A stretch of DNA of 64,000 bases from G965205255 sp965205255 (GTDB taxonomy: Bacteria; Pseudomonadota; Gammaproteobacteria; Pseudomonadales; Endozoicomonadaceae): the NCBI GenBank assembly GCA_965205255.1, contig OZ242051.1:558001-622000 (forward strand), in the 5' to 3' direction. Position numbers and translations under genes: made by a program. The notes beneath the pieces were generated by a model. That model searched no databases, was not told where the DNA came from, and saw only the letters and a program-made list of their open reading frames with translations. Each line of letters begins with the position of its first letter. Position 1 is the first letter of the stretch. This document shows positions 43,541 through 52,597 of the stretch, piece after piece.

Positions 43541-46012
43541 GTGTATTTAAAAAAATGGTTGTTTTTTCTTTGTGGCATCTTTTTTTTAATACCTGTGTAT
43601 GCAAGCCAAGTTGTTTATCCTAATAGTTTCAAGCTTTCTTTGGAAGAAACTCCTTTTCCTATCACATTTAATATAAATAATATTAAGAAGGTGTTAGTTT
43701 ATTCCACCATGAAAAATAATTTATTTTATTTCACCAATACTGATGAATTATTAAAAATAATTCCTATAAAAAAATCTCTTTATTCATTTATAAATAAAAA
43801 GCTAGAAGAAAATGGTATTTCAGATCAGCAAGATATTGTTTGCCCGAAAGGGGTTCATTTTTGCTTGCCTGATTCTAAGTTAATCAGCATAAAAATAGAT
43901 TTTTCTAAATTCAAAGGTGACATTACTTTTTATCAGCAGGCTTTATCAGAGGATATAATTCAGACTCCGGGTATAAAAATTCTTAATGTTGAAAAAAAAA
44001 CATTAAGTGGAATCATTAATAATGATTTTGATTATACTATCGATAAAGGAAAAATTGATTATTACGGTTTAAATAATCGAGCTTTAGTCAGGTTTGATGA
44101 CAGTTATCTGGAATCTTCTTCTTATTTAACCAATAATGGTTTCAACCTATACAATGCGTCTCTCAATTATGAAGGAGTGGACGACACACTGTCTCTCTCT
44201 TATGATAACTACAACTCCAATACGCTGATGAACTTCGGATACCCAGGCTCGAGTACTGTGATTAGGTTTGAAAATATCTCTCACAGAAAGATAAATTCTG
44301 GACAAGCCTCGTTTTACCCCATTTCCCTGTTTATCTCCAGCCCATCTAGGGTAAGTGTGATTAAAAATGGTAATGTTATTTCAGAACAGTTTTTTTCCGT
44401 AGGGAACCATTACCTTGACACCACTCAGCTACCGTCAGGAACTTACCAGATAACGCTGAAAATTTATCATGGGAAAAAACTGGTAGGTCTAACAAAAAGT
44501 ATGATCTATAAGCCTGTAACTCAAAGCGATCTCAGCAACAAAAAAAATGATTTTATCATTTGGGCCGGGGTAGCCGGCACTAACAGGCTAAATAATTATC
44601 AGCGAAAAAAACAACCCTTTGCCGGCATTTCATTCAAAAAAATGGTGTTTCCTCAATTAATCGTTAACACAGCCAGCTTTTTGTTAAAAAGAAATATTTT
44701 GTCTGAGGTGGGATTGGAAAGCCATCTGTTTAATGACAAATTAGACTTATCTGGTCAACTAGCATTAACAACAGATCATTCCACAGGTTTTCACCTGAGC
44801 GCTAATCAGCAATTATCTTCTAATATTTTTTTTGGCATAGATTACACTAAAACTGGGCAGGGAAGTCAAAAAAACCTGTTGGATAATGAAAATTATGCAA
44901 ATGCCAGTTTATCGTTAGATACTAAAAAAATGGGCAGTCTTTCAGTGAGTTTTACCGAAGACTTTTATCAAAAACAATCGTCCTATTCTATTACATATAA
45001 TAAACCGCTACATCAATCTAGGACATGGAGCCTTTATTTAAATATGAATTATTTTTCCAGCAGAGAGTATAAAGATCAACTGTTCAATACTCACAGTAGT
45101 GGCTTCAACGCTGAACTAAACTTTGCTTATCACTTTAATAGTATGGATGTAAGTCAGGAACTTACGTTCAATCGTGAGGTTGGTTCTTCTAACTATACGC
45201 TGGAAAATGAATTCAGACCCGCCAATAATCCACATGGATTTTTTACCAGCTACGGAGCAAATACAGGTTCAGGTTCAGGTTCAGGTTCGGGTTCAGGTTC
45301 AGACAGTGAAAGTATCAGTGGCTTTGCTTCTTGGAAAAGCCCTTATGTGTCAGGCTATAACTCTTTGTCATACAATAAATCAGGGAGGGGTGAGTCTAAT
45401 TTTTACATGGATGGTTCTCTTGCAGGCAGTATTGTATTCAATCAGCACCACTTAATGTTATCTAATGATTCAAGCTTGTCATCGGCTGCCATTGTGAATA
45501 TGAACATGCAAAAGGGCGACAAGTTGCAAGGTAAATTAAGACAAGGGAACGTTTTTAATATTCATAATGGGGCAAACCTTATCGATCTGAATGCCTACAA
45601 CACTTATCATTTTTATTTGCAAAATGATGAGAACGAAACAACTGACCTTGCCTTTGACAGGGAAAAAGCCAATAAATTTACTTTATTAAAAGGCTCTGTG
45701 GTCTCTTTTGCAAGAACAGCATGGCATACCTTTATTATATCCGGATTTATTGTAAATAATAAAGGTAACCCCATGAACCATATCAAAATCACCAATAAGC
45801 ATGGTCATTCAGTATATACAGAACCAACAGGATTTTTTGTTATTCCTGTTGAAGAAAATAACCCTATCATTTTTATTCACAGTAAAACCGGTGCTTCAGG
45901 AGAAAAATTACACCTGATTTCACCGACTGATAAAAAGATGTCTTATTTTTGGCTGGGTAATATCACTTATAACGCCATTGATACTAAATTAGCACTTTCT
46001 AAAAGAGGCTAG
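43541..46012 (+). CDS. Outer-membrane fimbrial usher, TcfC/CfaC-like
   Basis: This 823-residue protein with signal peptide (GTG start, cleavage after PVYA) is close in length to CfaC/EcpC ushers of the alternate class. An N-terminal soluble domain (to about residue 180) precedes a long beta-barrel region. The plug domain carries the typical stretch RVSVIKNGNVISEQFFSVG followed by YLDTTQLPSGTYQITLKI. C-terminal domains follow from about residue 730 (FIVNNKGNPMNHIKI, GFFVIPVEENN). A Gly-Ser repeat encoded by GGTTCA hexamers lies near residue 575. The usher exports and assembles pilins. A partial repeat element starts at its stop codon. Confidence 0.85.
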   Translation: MYLKKWLFFLCGIFFLIPVYASQVVYPNSFKLSLEETPFPITFNINNIKKVLVYSTMKNNLFYFTNTDELLKIIPIKKSLYSFINKKLEENGISDQQDIVCPKGVHFCLPDSKLISIKIDFSKFKGDITFYQQALSEDIIQTPGIKILNVEKKTLSGIINNDFDYTIDKGKIDYYGLNNRALVRFDDSYLESSSYLTNNGFNLYNASLNYEGVDDTLSLSYDNYNSNTLMNFGYPGSSTVIRFENISHRKINSGQASFYPISLFISSPSRVSVIKNGNVISEQFFSVGNHYLDTTQLPSGTYQITLKIYHGKKLVGLTKSMIYKPVTQSDLSNKKNDFIIWAGVAGTNRLNNYQRKKQPFAGISFKKMVFPQLIVNTASFLLKRNILSEVGLESHLFNDKLDLSGQLALTTDHSTGFHLSANQQLSSNIFFGIDYTKTGQGSQKNLLDNENYANASLSLDTKKMGSLSVSFTEDFYQKQSSYSITYNKPLHQSRTWSLYLNMNYFSSREYKDQLFNTHSSGFNAELNFAYHFNSMDVSQELTFNREVGSSNYTLENEFRPANNPHGFFTSYGANTGSGSGSGSGSGSDSESISGFASWKSPYVSGYNSLSYNKSGRGESNFYMDGSLAGSIVFNQHHLMLSNDSSLSSAAIVNMNMQKGDKLQGKLRQGNVFNIHNGANLIDLNAYNTYHFYLQNDENETTDLAFDREKANKFTLLKGSVVSFARTAWHTFIISGFIVNNKGNPMNHIKITNKHGHSVYTEPTGFFVIPVEENNPIIFIHSKTGASGEKLHLISPTDKKMSYFWLGNITYNAIDTKLALSKRG
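45265..45300 (+). repeat. In-frame GGTTCA hexanucleotide repeat in the usher gene
   Basis: Six GGTTCA/GGTTCG units encode (Gly-Ser)6 followed by Asp-Ser-Glu-Ser. Because the unit is six bases, copy-number change would alter loop length but not the frame. Confidence 0.9.
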
Positions 46013-46090
46013 ATGACCAATAAAAGCCGAGCATAACAGCAAGATCAGAAAAATAGCACCACAAGAAGATAAACGCAGGTTGTAGTATAA
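46012..46090. repeat. Partial MITE-like repeat after the usher gene
   Basis: This is the right half of the family only (GCATAACAGCAAGATCAGAA, then CGCAGGTTGTAGTAT). It begins at the usher stop codon; the left half is missing. Confidence 0.7.
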
Positions 46091-46198
46091 ATGTTAAAAA
46101 AGTGATGAACAGGCAAGAAAGTACGGCGCATGTACAAAGCATAATTGATGTATGTGCAAATTTAAATCACCATTTTTTAATGTCTGGAGCATTGTTGC

Positions 46199-46987
46199 AT
46201 GAAAAATCTTTTTCTGGCTGAATTTTTGATCGTTTTTTTATTATCTTTTTCGTTACTTTCGCAGGCAAAAACGGCAAGTATAGGGCTACCAACACTTTAT
46301 GACATATGGAATGTCAGTGCGACAAAGGGTAATAAACATCAAAAGGTGTTTATCAAACCCATTATTAATACAGGTGATACCGTAGCGTTTGTTCTGGTAT
46401 CTGTATCTGAAATACTTAACCCTGCAGAATCGAGTATGGGTAAGCCTGAAAAAATTAAGCAACTGTCGGCTAAAGAGCTGATGAAAAAAGGGCTGGTTAT
46501 CTCTCCTACTCATATTATTCTTCCCCCAAAACAGCAAAACCAAATAAAAGTGTATTACATTCAGGAGGCCACAAAAAATAAAATGAATAAAGATCTGTTG
46601 TTACGGTTAAATTTCACCCCTGTTGTACCTGAAAAAGGCTCCGGGTTTAATCTGACCAAAGCACAAGAGAAAGAGGCTAAAGCTAACTTGGGTTTATTAA
46701 TAGCGTATGGCTCTATTTTGGTTATTCGTCCTCATAACCCTCATCACGATTTATCTGTTAAAAAACAAACAACAGGTATAGTTGTTAATAACAAAGGGAA
46801 CACGGTTGAAGTAATAGAAATAAAAGGATTTTGTGCCAGCAAAAAAAGCAAAACGTTTATCTGTAGCCAGCAATCAGGGCGTATTAAAAAGCATGTATAT
46901 GGTGGTCAGCAGATTTTCTTGCCTTATCAGTTTTATAAGCACAAAAAGGTAGTGGTTAATGTAATGCCAGAGAGTAAAAAATCATGA
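46199..46987 (+). CDS. Periplasmic fimbrial chaperone (alternate chaperone-usher class)
   Basis: This 262-residue protein has a signal peptide (cleavage after SQA or SLLSQA). The ribosome binding site is GGAGCATTGTTGC. The two-domain immunoglobulin-like outline is visible: ISPTHIILPPKQQNQIKVYYI corresponds to the strand leading to the domain hinge, and LLLRLNFTPV follows. The C-terminal domain has one Cys pair (GFCASK, FICSQQ). Chaperones of this class cap pilins before usher delivery. Its stop overlaps the next gene's start (ATGA), showing coupling. Confidence 0.75.
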   Translation: MKNLFLAEFLIVFLLSFSLLSQAKTASIGLPTLYDIWNVSATKGNKHQKVFIKPIINTGDTVAFVLVSVSEILNPAESSMGKPEKIKQLSAKELMKKGLVISPTHIILPPKQQNQIKVYYIQEATKNKMNKDLLLRLNFTPVVPEKGSGFNLTKAQEKEAKANLGLLIAYGSILVIRPHNPHHDLSVKKQTTGIVVNNKGNTVEVIEIKGFCASKKSKTFICSQQSGRIKKHVYGGQQIFLPYQFYKHKKVVVNVMPESKKS

Positions 46988-48321
46988 AAGTAGTTATATG
47001 TTGTTTTTTATGGTGTTTGGCTTATGCCAGTCAATGCTTGGCAAAAGATCATTATTTTCAAGTAACCATTTCTTCACCCATTTATCTCTCGTGTGACAAT
47101 GAATGTTTCTTGAATGGTGGCTCCCTTAAAATGGACAGTTTAGATAAAACAACCATCAAAAACCCCACCGATGACTTACCGCCTAATACATTGCCTTTGC
47201 CAGCGAATGTAGTGCTTTCTGATATTAATGGTGGTGTTTTTGACACGGATAGAATTGGCTCGTTTATTCAGGAAATATTTCCTCAGAAAAATGAGCAACA
47301 AATTCAACTGTATTCTGTATCAAAAATAGCAGGTGTTAGCAACAAGCCGGTGACTATAAAATTAAGAATTTCTGGTTTTCAAACATCAATTAAAAATTAC
47401 TATTTTGGATATTGTCCACTAGGGCTTAACGCACCTACACATGTTAAATATGATGAGTACACCAAATACATAAGTCCATCTCTAAAGACTATTCCAGTTA
47501 TAGATTATAAAAATAATCCGAAATATCCAATACCAGAACCTAACACCCTTGAAGTAAGATCAAAGGGCGAATTAACTTCTTTAATAAAGTTGAATCGATT
47601 AAACCACTATAACAGCAAATGTAGTGTTGATAAATCACCTTTTATACTTTTCAATTTATTTCGCTTAGAAAAATTATATTTGTCCTCTAAGCTTTTTACT
47701 AACACTGTTTTTGCTAGTAAAACAGACTGGAAAAATACTCAGGCAATTACTATTAAAATTGCCCCTATGAGGGTTACAGATTCTGTCGGTCAGCATCCAG
47801 GTGGTGATCGTTTTGAATATTTGATACAAGAATATTATTATCTAAATGTTGTAATCCCTATCAACAAACTTGTTCTTAAGTTTACAGGCTCTCAACAGGT
47901 TAAAGCGGGTTTTGGGCGTAAGGTTTTCGAAAACACGCCTGTTACAGCAAAAAGTGTGGCGTTAACCAAAGAAAATTTCTTCTCTAATGATATGTCTGCC
48001 ACAGTTCCCTTTTATGTGGTTTCTAATAGTGATGCCCCCCTGATGGTCACCATGCATTGTGATAAAAATGCCAAAGGGCAATGTGTGTTAAAAGAAGGTA
48101 ATACTATTGCCCCCTATAATATTTATATGAAAATGCGCTCTTTCTGCTTTGACCCAAACCGTGCCCTAGTCTCCGACCAGCCAATGACCATAAACCACGT
48201 AACATCTTATCAGCCAGAATTGGGTTCATTTGTTTTAAAGGCAAAAAATATCATCAATGACAAAAATGCAGGCAAGCGACTAACAGGTACTGTTACTTTT
48301 GCTTTTTCTATTCCACCATAG
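46984..48321 (+). CDS. Fimbrial tip adhesin/minor subunit (probable)
   Basis: This 445-residue secreted protein has a signal peptide ending near YASQCLA. It is the last gene of the operon and overlaps the chaperone gene by 4 bp. Its size fits a two-domain tip adhesin such as CfaE or EcpD. Cysteines are grouped (SCDNECF near the N-terminus; YCPLG, KCSVD, HCDKNAKGQC, FCFDP later). The C-terminal part (LTGTVTFAFSIPP) ends in a pilin-like strand. Ligand specificity cannot be told. The assignment is by context and architecture. Confidence 0.65.
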   Translation: MKVVICCFLWCLAYASQCLAKDHYFQVTISSPIYLSCDNECFLNGGSLKMDSLDKTTIKNPTDDLPPNTLPLPANVVLSDINGGVFDTDRIGSFIQEIFPQKNEQQIQLYSVSKIAGVSNKPVTIKLRISGFQTSIKNYYFGYCPLGLNAPTHVKYDEYTKYISPSLKTIPVIDYKNNPKYPIPEPNTLEVRSKGELTSLIKLNRLNHYNSKCSVDKSPFILFNLFRLEKLYLSSKLFTNTVFASKTDWKNTQAITIKIAPMRVTDSVGQHPGGDRFEYLIQEYYYLNVVIPINKLVLKFTGSQQVKAGFGRKVFENTPVTAKSVALTKENFFSNDMSATVPFYVVSNSDAPLMVTMHCDKNAKGQCVLKEGNTIAPYNIYMKMRSFCFDPNRALVSDQPMTINHVTSYQPELGSFVLKAKNIINDKNAGKRLTGTVTFAFSIPP

Positions 48322-48358
48322 GGTTAAGGCGAGTATTAATGATATGTTTGGTTTTGCC

Positions 48359-48378
48359 GTTTGCCAGTGATGGCAAAC
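48359..48378. terminator. Short hairpin between convergent genes
   Basis: Perfect arms GTTTGCCA and TGGCAAAC with a 4-nt loop lie 38 bp after the adhesin stop. No T run follows, so termination is uncertain. Confidence 0.35.
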
Positions 48379-48385
48379 TGTTAAG

Positions 48386-48439
48386 TAATACCAAAACCTG
48401 TTTCCTTAAAACTTACCTTAAAACTTACCTTAAAACATA
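48386..48439. repeat. MITE end fragment followed by three 12-bp tandem units
   Basis: TAATACCAAAACCTGTTTC (48386-48404) is one terminus of the repeat family. It runs into three copies of CCTTAAAACTTA (the last reads CCTTAAAACATA). The other repeat end is absent. Confidence 0.7.
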
Positions 48440-48467
48440 GACACGCCGATAATTGACTCTACGACTC

Positions 48468-49451
48468 TTAGCTGGCATGAAAGGAAATCCGCTGAGGATC
48501 TTGTATAGCTACTTGACTATAGAGTTTGCAATTTTCCAGCAAACCTTTAAATGGGAGTAGATGACAAACAGACACTGAGTTTGAAAGTGAATTACTGATA
48601 TAAGCCAATCTTCCGGTCGTGTTAAAGGCAACAAAAGAAGCTCCGTCAAATGTAGGGCTACTATCTAATTGACAGGAACTAAACAAGCCAGTAGTACTAT
48701 TAATAGCACACAGAGTAATTGAATTTCCACCAATATTCTGAGGTATATAAGCTACCTTATCTGACGGACTCAGCGTAAGATACTGAGGATACTTTAGAAA
48801 GGGGTTGCTTGATGTTAAGCAGTTTGACACCTCTTTAAGAGCCGGTACTGTATCGCATACGGACACAGATTCATTAGTGTCAGATGTTAAATATACCTTA
48901 TTTTCTTGATGATTAAGGGTGACGCCCTTCAAATTTAAATTTTGCAAAAAACTAGTGACGGTACAATCTGTTATCATACCTGTACCAACAGCTACCGAAC
49001 ATATAGCCAGTTTACCTATTCCTGAGTTGGTTATATACGCCACTGTACCCTTTATATTAAAAGTAATATTAAAAGGTCGGGATAATTTAAGGGGAGTGTT
49101 GGCTTTACATTTGGTTAACAGCCCGTCTACCGGATCAACAGAACAGATAGAGAGCGTGTTGTTATCAGAATCAGGAATATAAGCCATACCGTTCGCAGGG
49201 TTAAAAGTTATATCACTGGGTGATTTAATGGCTTGATTTACGATACTCTCACAGTTTTCAATCCCTCCGTTTAGTTTTTCGATATCGCATACAACAATGC
49301 TACTACTACTGCCACCATTTACTATATACATTCGCATTGTTTTCACAGGAACTGTAGAGTCCGGTTGCCTAACAGATTGTGCGCCACTTGCTGTTAATGA
49401 AAATAAAAACAACACAGCTATTAACGATAAAGTTAATTTAAGATAAATCAT
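48468..49451 (-). CDS. Secreted six-repeat beta-propeller-like protein with a cysteine pair per repeat (paralog A1)
   Basis: The start is placed at ATG 49451 (AAGGAT upstream); the frame opens at 49460. After a signal peptide ending LTASGA come six repeats of about 48 residues. Each has a YVTN-like strand (GMAYIPDSDNNTLSIC, TVAYITNSGIGKLAIC, RLAYISNSLSNSVSVC) followed by a second cysteine exactly 11 residues later. All six repeats keep C-x11-C, for example CSVDPVDGLLTKC. The closing ISFHAS suggests ring closure as in propellers. YVTN/lactonase-like propellers are known, but I do not know this cysteine pattern in them. Function is unknown; surface or periplasmic binding is a guess. Confidence 0.75.
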   Translation of the reverse strand: MIYLKLTLSLIAVLFLFSLTASGAQSVRQPDSTVPVKTMRMYIVNGGSSSSIVVCDIEKLNGGIENCESIVNQAIKSPSDITFNPANGMAYIPDSDNNTLSICSVDPVDGLLTKCKANTPLKLSRPFNITFNIKGTVAYITNSGIGKLAICSVAVGTGMITDCTVTSFLQNLNLKGVTLNHQENKVYLTSDTNESVSVCDTVPALKEVSNCLTSSNPFLKYPQYLTLSPSDKVAYIPQNIGGNSITLCAINSTTGLFSSCQLDSSPTFDGASFVAFNTTGRLAYISNSLSNSVSVCHLLPFKGLLENCKLYSQVAIQDPQRISFHAS

Positions 49452-49927
49452 ACATTTCATCCTTATTTACAAAAAAATTTACTGACAATGGCATAATTTA
49501 AAACATCTGAATAAAACAACCCTGATACTCATTGATTACACATTAAATTTTTTAATAAGTTGCATGCCGCATTTATTAATAACCTGAATAATACATTTGT
49601 CATAAAATGTATTTAATTACAATAAAATAAATCAGGTTGTTTTTGGTATAGGCAGTTTTATTTAGTTTACACGAAATGCTTATTCTACAAAAAGAGCATT
49701 TTCTCCAGACGTAGCAGGTATGCCAACATTCATTTTGTTTACAACGTAAATAACAAGCCAAATGCAAGCATGTTTATTATTATTGCATATAGTCTGTTTG
49801 TCCAGTATGGGGCAAACCTACCCGTTAGTCTCATTAATTAAAATAAAACCATTTTAATTAATGACATAGTTGAGAATATCTTACACCAAGCAATCACTGA
49901 CAGAGATACGTCAGGTACGTTTACCCT
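49452..49927. repeat. Intergenic segment duplicated between propeller genes (copy 1)
   Basis: About 470 bp, nearly identical to 50969-51447. It contains a perfect 12-bp inverted repeat, ATTAATTAAAAT / ATTTTAATTAAT (49833-49862), and no gene. Confidence 0.9.
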
Positions 49928-50968
49928 TTAGCTGGAGTGAATTAAAATGGAAGTATAAAATCTGTTGAAGCCTGGTAGCCCATATGTACTAACCGAACCG
50001 CAGCCAATCGGAAGACCTGATGTATCTGAGGAACAATGTATCAGCCGAGTTTCACTATGGAGTTTGGGATTATATCTTTTACGTTTGGCAAGCATGATAG
50101 CATATTTTAAATCCTCTGTATAAGCAATATCATAAAAAACTGGGGTAAATGAGTAGCCAGCTCGCATCTTTTGTGAAGCTAAAGATTTTACCGATTCAGA
50201 GCTAGAGTCAATAGTAAAATACGGAAGTTGCTCCGGCATTTCGGTTTGAAATGTAAAACCGTATGTACCGTATACCCTGATATGGGTAAGGAATCCATGC
50301 TTCCAAAGTGTAGGCTGAAACCTACAATCTCTAATCTCTTTGGTTTTAGGATCTACCTTGCAGGTATAAAAAAACGTTTTATCTTTACCTAGGTTAAATC
50401 CTCCATACACCTTGGTCCCCTTAGGGCTTACGGCTATGCCTGCTAAATCATAGATACCCGGAATGTAGCTGATGTTACAGTTTTCGAGCTGGCCGGTATT
50501 TGGAGAAACAGAGCATACTGCGATTTGGTTAGAACAAAAGCTTGGTACATATGCCAGTGTTCCGGCAGCATTAAAAGCAATACTCCTGGGCTTAAGGTCT
50601 AAATATGTGTTGCCTGGCCTGCAACCAAAAAGCGTCCCGTCTGTTGAGTTAACAGAACATATTTTTATATCTAAGCTACTTCTGTCGATAATATAAGCCA
50701 AGTTATTGGCTGGGTTAAAAGCCATATCCCAAAATGATGTAATACCCATATGCCCCATTGCCTTGCAATGTCTAAGTGAAGCGGTTTTCGGAATGATATC
50801 GCACATCATCATATTTGTTTCGTCGCTTCCATTTATTGCTAGATATATTCGTGTGGTTTTACTGTGAGCAGCTGAACCGGATAATCTGGCAACCCGAACG
50901 CCACTTGCTGTTAATGAAAATAAAAACAATACAGCTATTAACGATAAAGTTAATTTAAGATAAATCAT
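49928..50968 (-). CDS. Secreted propeller-like protein (paralog B1)
   Basis: The start is placed at ATG 50968 by analogy with its neighbours. The signal peptide (YLKLTLSLIAVLFLFSLTA) is identical to that of paralog A1, but the mature part is close to paralog B2 at 51448, so the gene is a mosaic. Four repeats keep C-x11-C (CDIIPKTASLRHC, CSVNSTDGTLFGC, CSVSPNTGQLENC, CKVDPKTKEIRDC). The fifth lacks both cysteines, and the sixth has C-x10-C. About 346 residues. Function is unknown. Confidence 0.75.
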   Translation of the reverse strand: MIYLKLTLSLIAVLFLFSLTASGVRVARLSGSAAHSKTTRIYLAINGSDETNMMMCDIIPKTASLRHCKAMGHMGITSFWDMAFNPANNLAYIIDRSSLDIKICSVNSTDGTLFGCRPGNTYLDLKPRSIAFNAAGTLAYVPSFCSNQIAVCSVSPNTGQLENCNISYIPGIYDLAGIAVSPKGTKVYGGFNLGKDKTFFYTCKVDPKTKEIRDCRFQPTLWKHGFLTHIRVYGTYGFTFQTEMPEQLPYFTIDSSSESVKSLASQKMRAGYSFTPVFYDIAYTEDLKYAIMLAKRKRYNPKLHSETRLIHCSSDTSGLPIGCGSVSTYGLPGFNRFYTSILIHSS

Positions 50969-51447
50969 ACATTTCATCCTTATTTACAAAAAAATTTACT
51001 GACAATGGCATAATTTAAAACATCTGAATAAAACAACCCTGATACTCATTGATTACACATTAAATTTTTTAATAAGTTGCATGCCGCATTTATTAATAAC
51101 CTGAATAATACATTTGTCATAAAATGTATTTAATTACAATAAAATAAATCAGGTTGTTTTTGGTATAGGCAGTTTTATTTAGTTTACACGAAATGCTTAT
51201 TCTACAAAAAGAGCATTTTCTCCAGACGTAGCAGGTATGCCAACATTCATTTTGTTTACAACGTATATAACAAGCCAAATGCAAGCATGTTTATTATTAT
51301 TATTGCATATAGTCTGTTTGTCCAGTAGGGGGCAAACCTACCCATTAGTCTCATTAATTAAAATAAAACCATTTTAATTAATAACATAGTTGAGAACATC
51401 TTACACCAAGCAATCACTGACAGAGATACGTCAGGTACGTTTACCCT
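50969..51447. repeat. Intergenic segment duplicated between propeller genes (copy 2)
   Basis: Matches 49452-49927 with a few substitutions and an extra TTA near 51300. The same 12-bp inverted repeat is present at 51353-51382. Confidence 0.9.
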
Positions 51448-52518
51448 TTAGCTAGAGTGAATTAAAATGGAAGTATAGAATCTGTTGTAGCCTAGCCCAT
51501 ATGAATGAAGTTCACCGCAGCGAATCGGAAGGCCTGATGTATTTGAGTTACATCCTAACAGCTGAGTGTCTCTATGGAATTTGGGAGAATATTTTTTGTT
51601 TTCAGCAAGCATGTTGGGAGAATATGCTGAGTGTTCAGCAAGCATTATAGAAAGTTTTAAATCCTCTGTATAAGCAATATCATAAAAAACCGGATCTAAT
51701 ATCCCACGTCTTGGTATATTTTGTGAAGCTAAAGATCTTACCCATTCAGAGCTAGAGTCAATAGTAAAATACGGAAGTTGCTCCGGCATTTCGGTTTGAA
51801 ATGTAAAACCGTTTGTACCGAATAACCTGATATGGGTAAGGAATCCTTTCCTCGAAAGTGTAGGCTGAAACCTACAATCTCTAATCTCTTTGGTTTTAGG
51901 ATCTACCTTGCAGGTATAAAAAAACGTTTTATCTTTACCACGGTTAAATCCTCCATACACCTTGGTCCCCTTGGGACTTACGGCTACGCCTGCCAAATCA
52001 TAGGCGCCCTGAATGTAGCTGATTTTACAGTTTTCGAGCTGGCCGGTATTTGGAGAAACAGAGCATACTGCGAATTGGTTAGAACAAAAGCTTGGTACAT
52101 ATGCCAGTGTTCCGGCAGCATTAAAAGCAATACTCCTGGGCTTAAGGTCTAAATATGTGTTGCCTGGCCTGCAACCAAAAAGCGTCCCGTCTGTTGAGTT
52201 AACAGAACATATTTTTATATCTACGCTACTTCTGTCGATAATATAAGCCAAGTTATTAGCTGGGTTAAAAGCCATATCCCAAAATGATTTAATACCCATA
52301 TGCCCCATTGCCTTGCAATGTTTAACTGAACCGGTTTTCGAAATGAAATCGCACGTCATCATCTTTGTTTCGTCGCTTCCATTTATTGCTAGATATATTC
52401 GTATGGTTTTACTGTGAGCAGCTGAACCGGATAATCTGGCAACCCGAACGCCACTTGCTGTTAATGAAAATAAAAACAAGCCAAGCATGAACAATAAAAC
52501 AGATTTTAGGTACATCAT
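51448..52518 (-). CDS. Secreted propeller-like protein (paralog B2)
   Basis: The start is placed at ATG 52518, preceded by AAAGGTGAAATCT; the longer frame to 52608 would lack a signal peptide and overlap the next gene. About 356 residues. The signal peptide is YLKSVLLFMLGLFLFSLTA. The mature part is nearly the same as B1 through the first four cysteine-paired repeats. It differs near the C-terminus, where a short duplication (SAYSPNMLAENKKYSPK) lengthens it. The fifth repeat again lacks cysteines. Function is unknown. Confidence 0.75.
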   Translation of the reverse strand: MMYLKSVLLFMLGLFLFSLTASGVRVARLSGSAAHSKTIRIYLAINGSDETKMMTCDFISKTGSVKHCKAMGHMGIKSFWDMAFNPANNLAYIIDRSSVDIKICSVNSTDGTLFGCRPGNTYLDLKPRSIAFNAAGTLAYVPSFCSNQFAVCSVSPNTGQLENCKISYIQGAYDLAGVAVSPKGTKVYGGFNRGKDKTFFYTCKVDPKTKEIRDCRFQPTLSRKGFLTHIRLFGTNGFTFQTEMPEQLPYFTIDSSSEWVRSLASQNIPRRGILDPVFYDIAYTEDLKLSIMLAEHSAYSPNMLAENKKYSPKFHRDTQLLGCNSNTSGLPIRCGELHSYGLGYNRFYTSILIHSS

Positions 52519-52597
52519 AGATTTCACCTTTACTAACAAAAACCATTTTAATGGTAATGGCATAGTTAACAACACCTTACACCAGGTAAAACACCCT

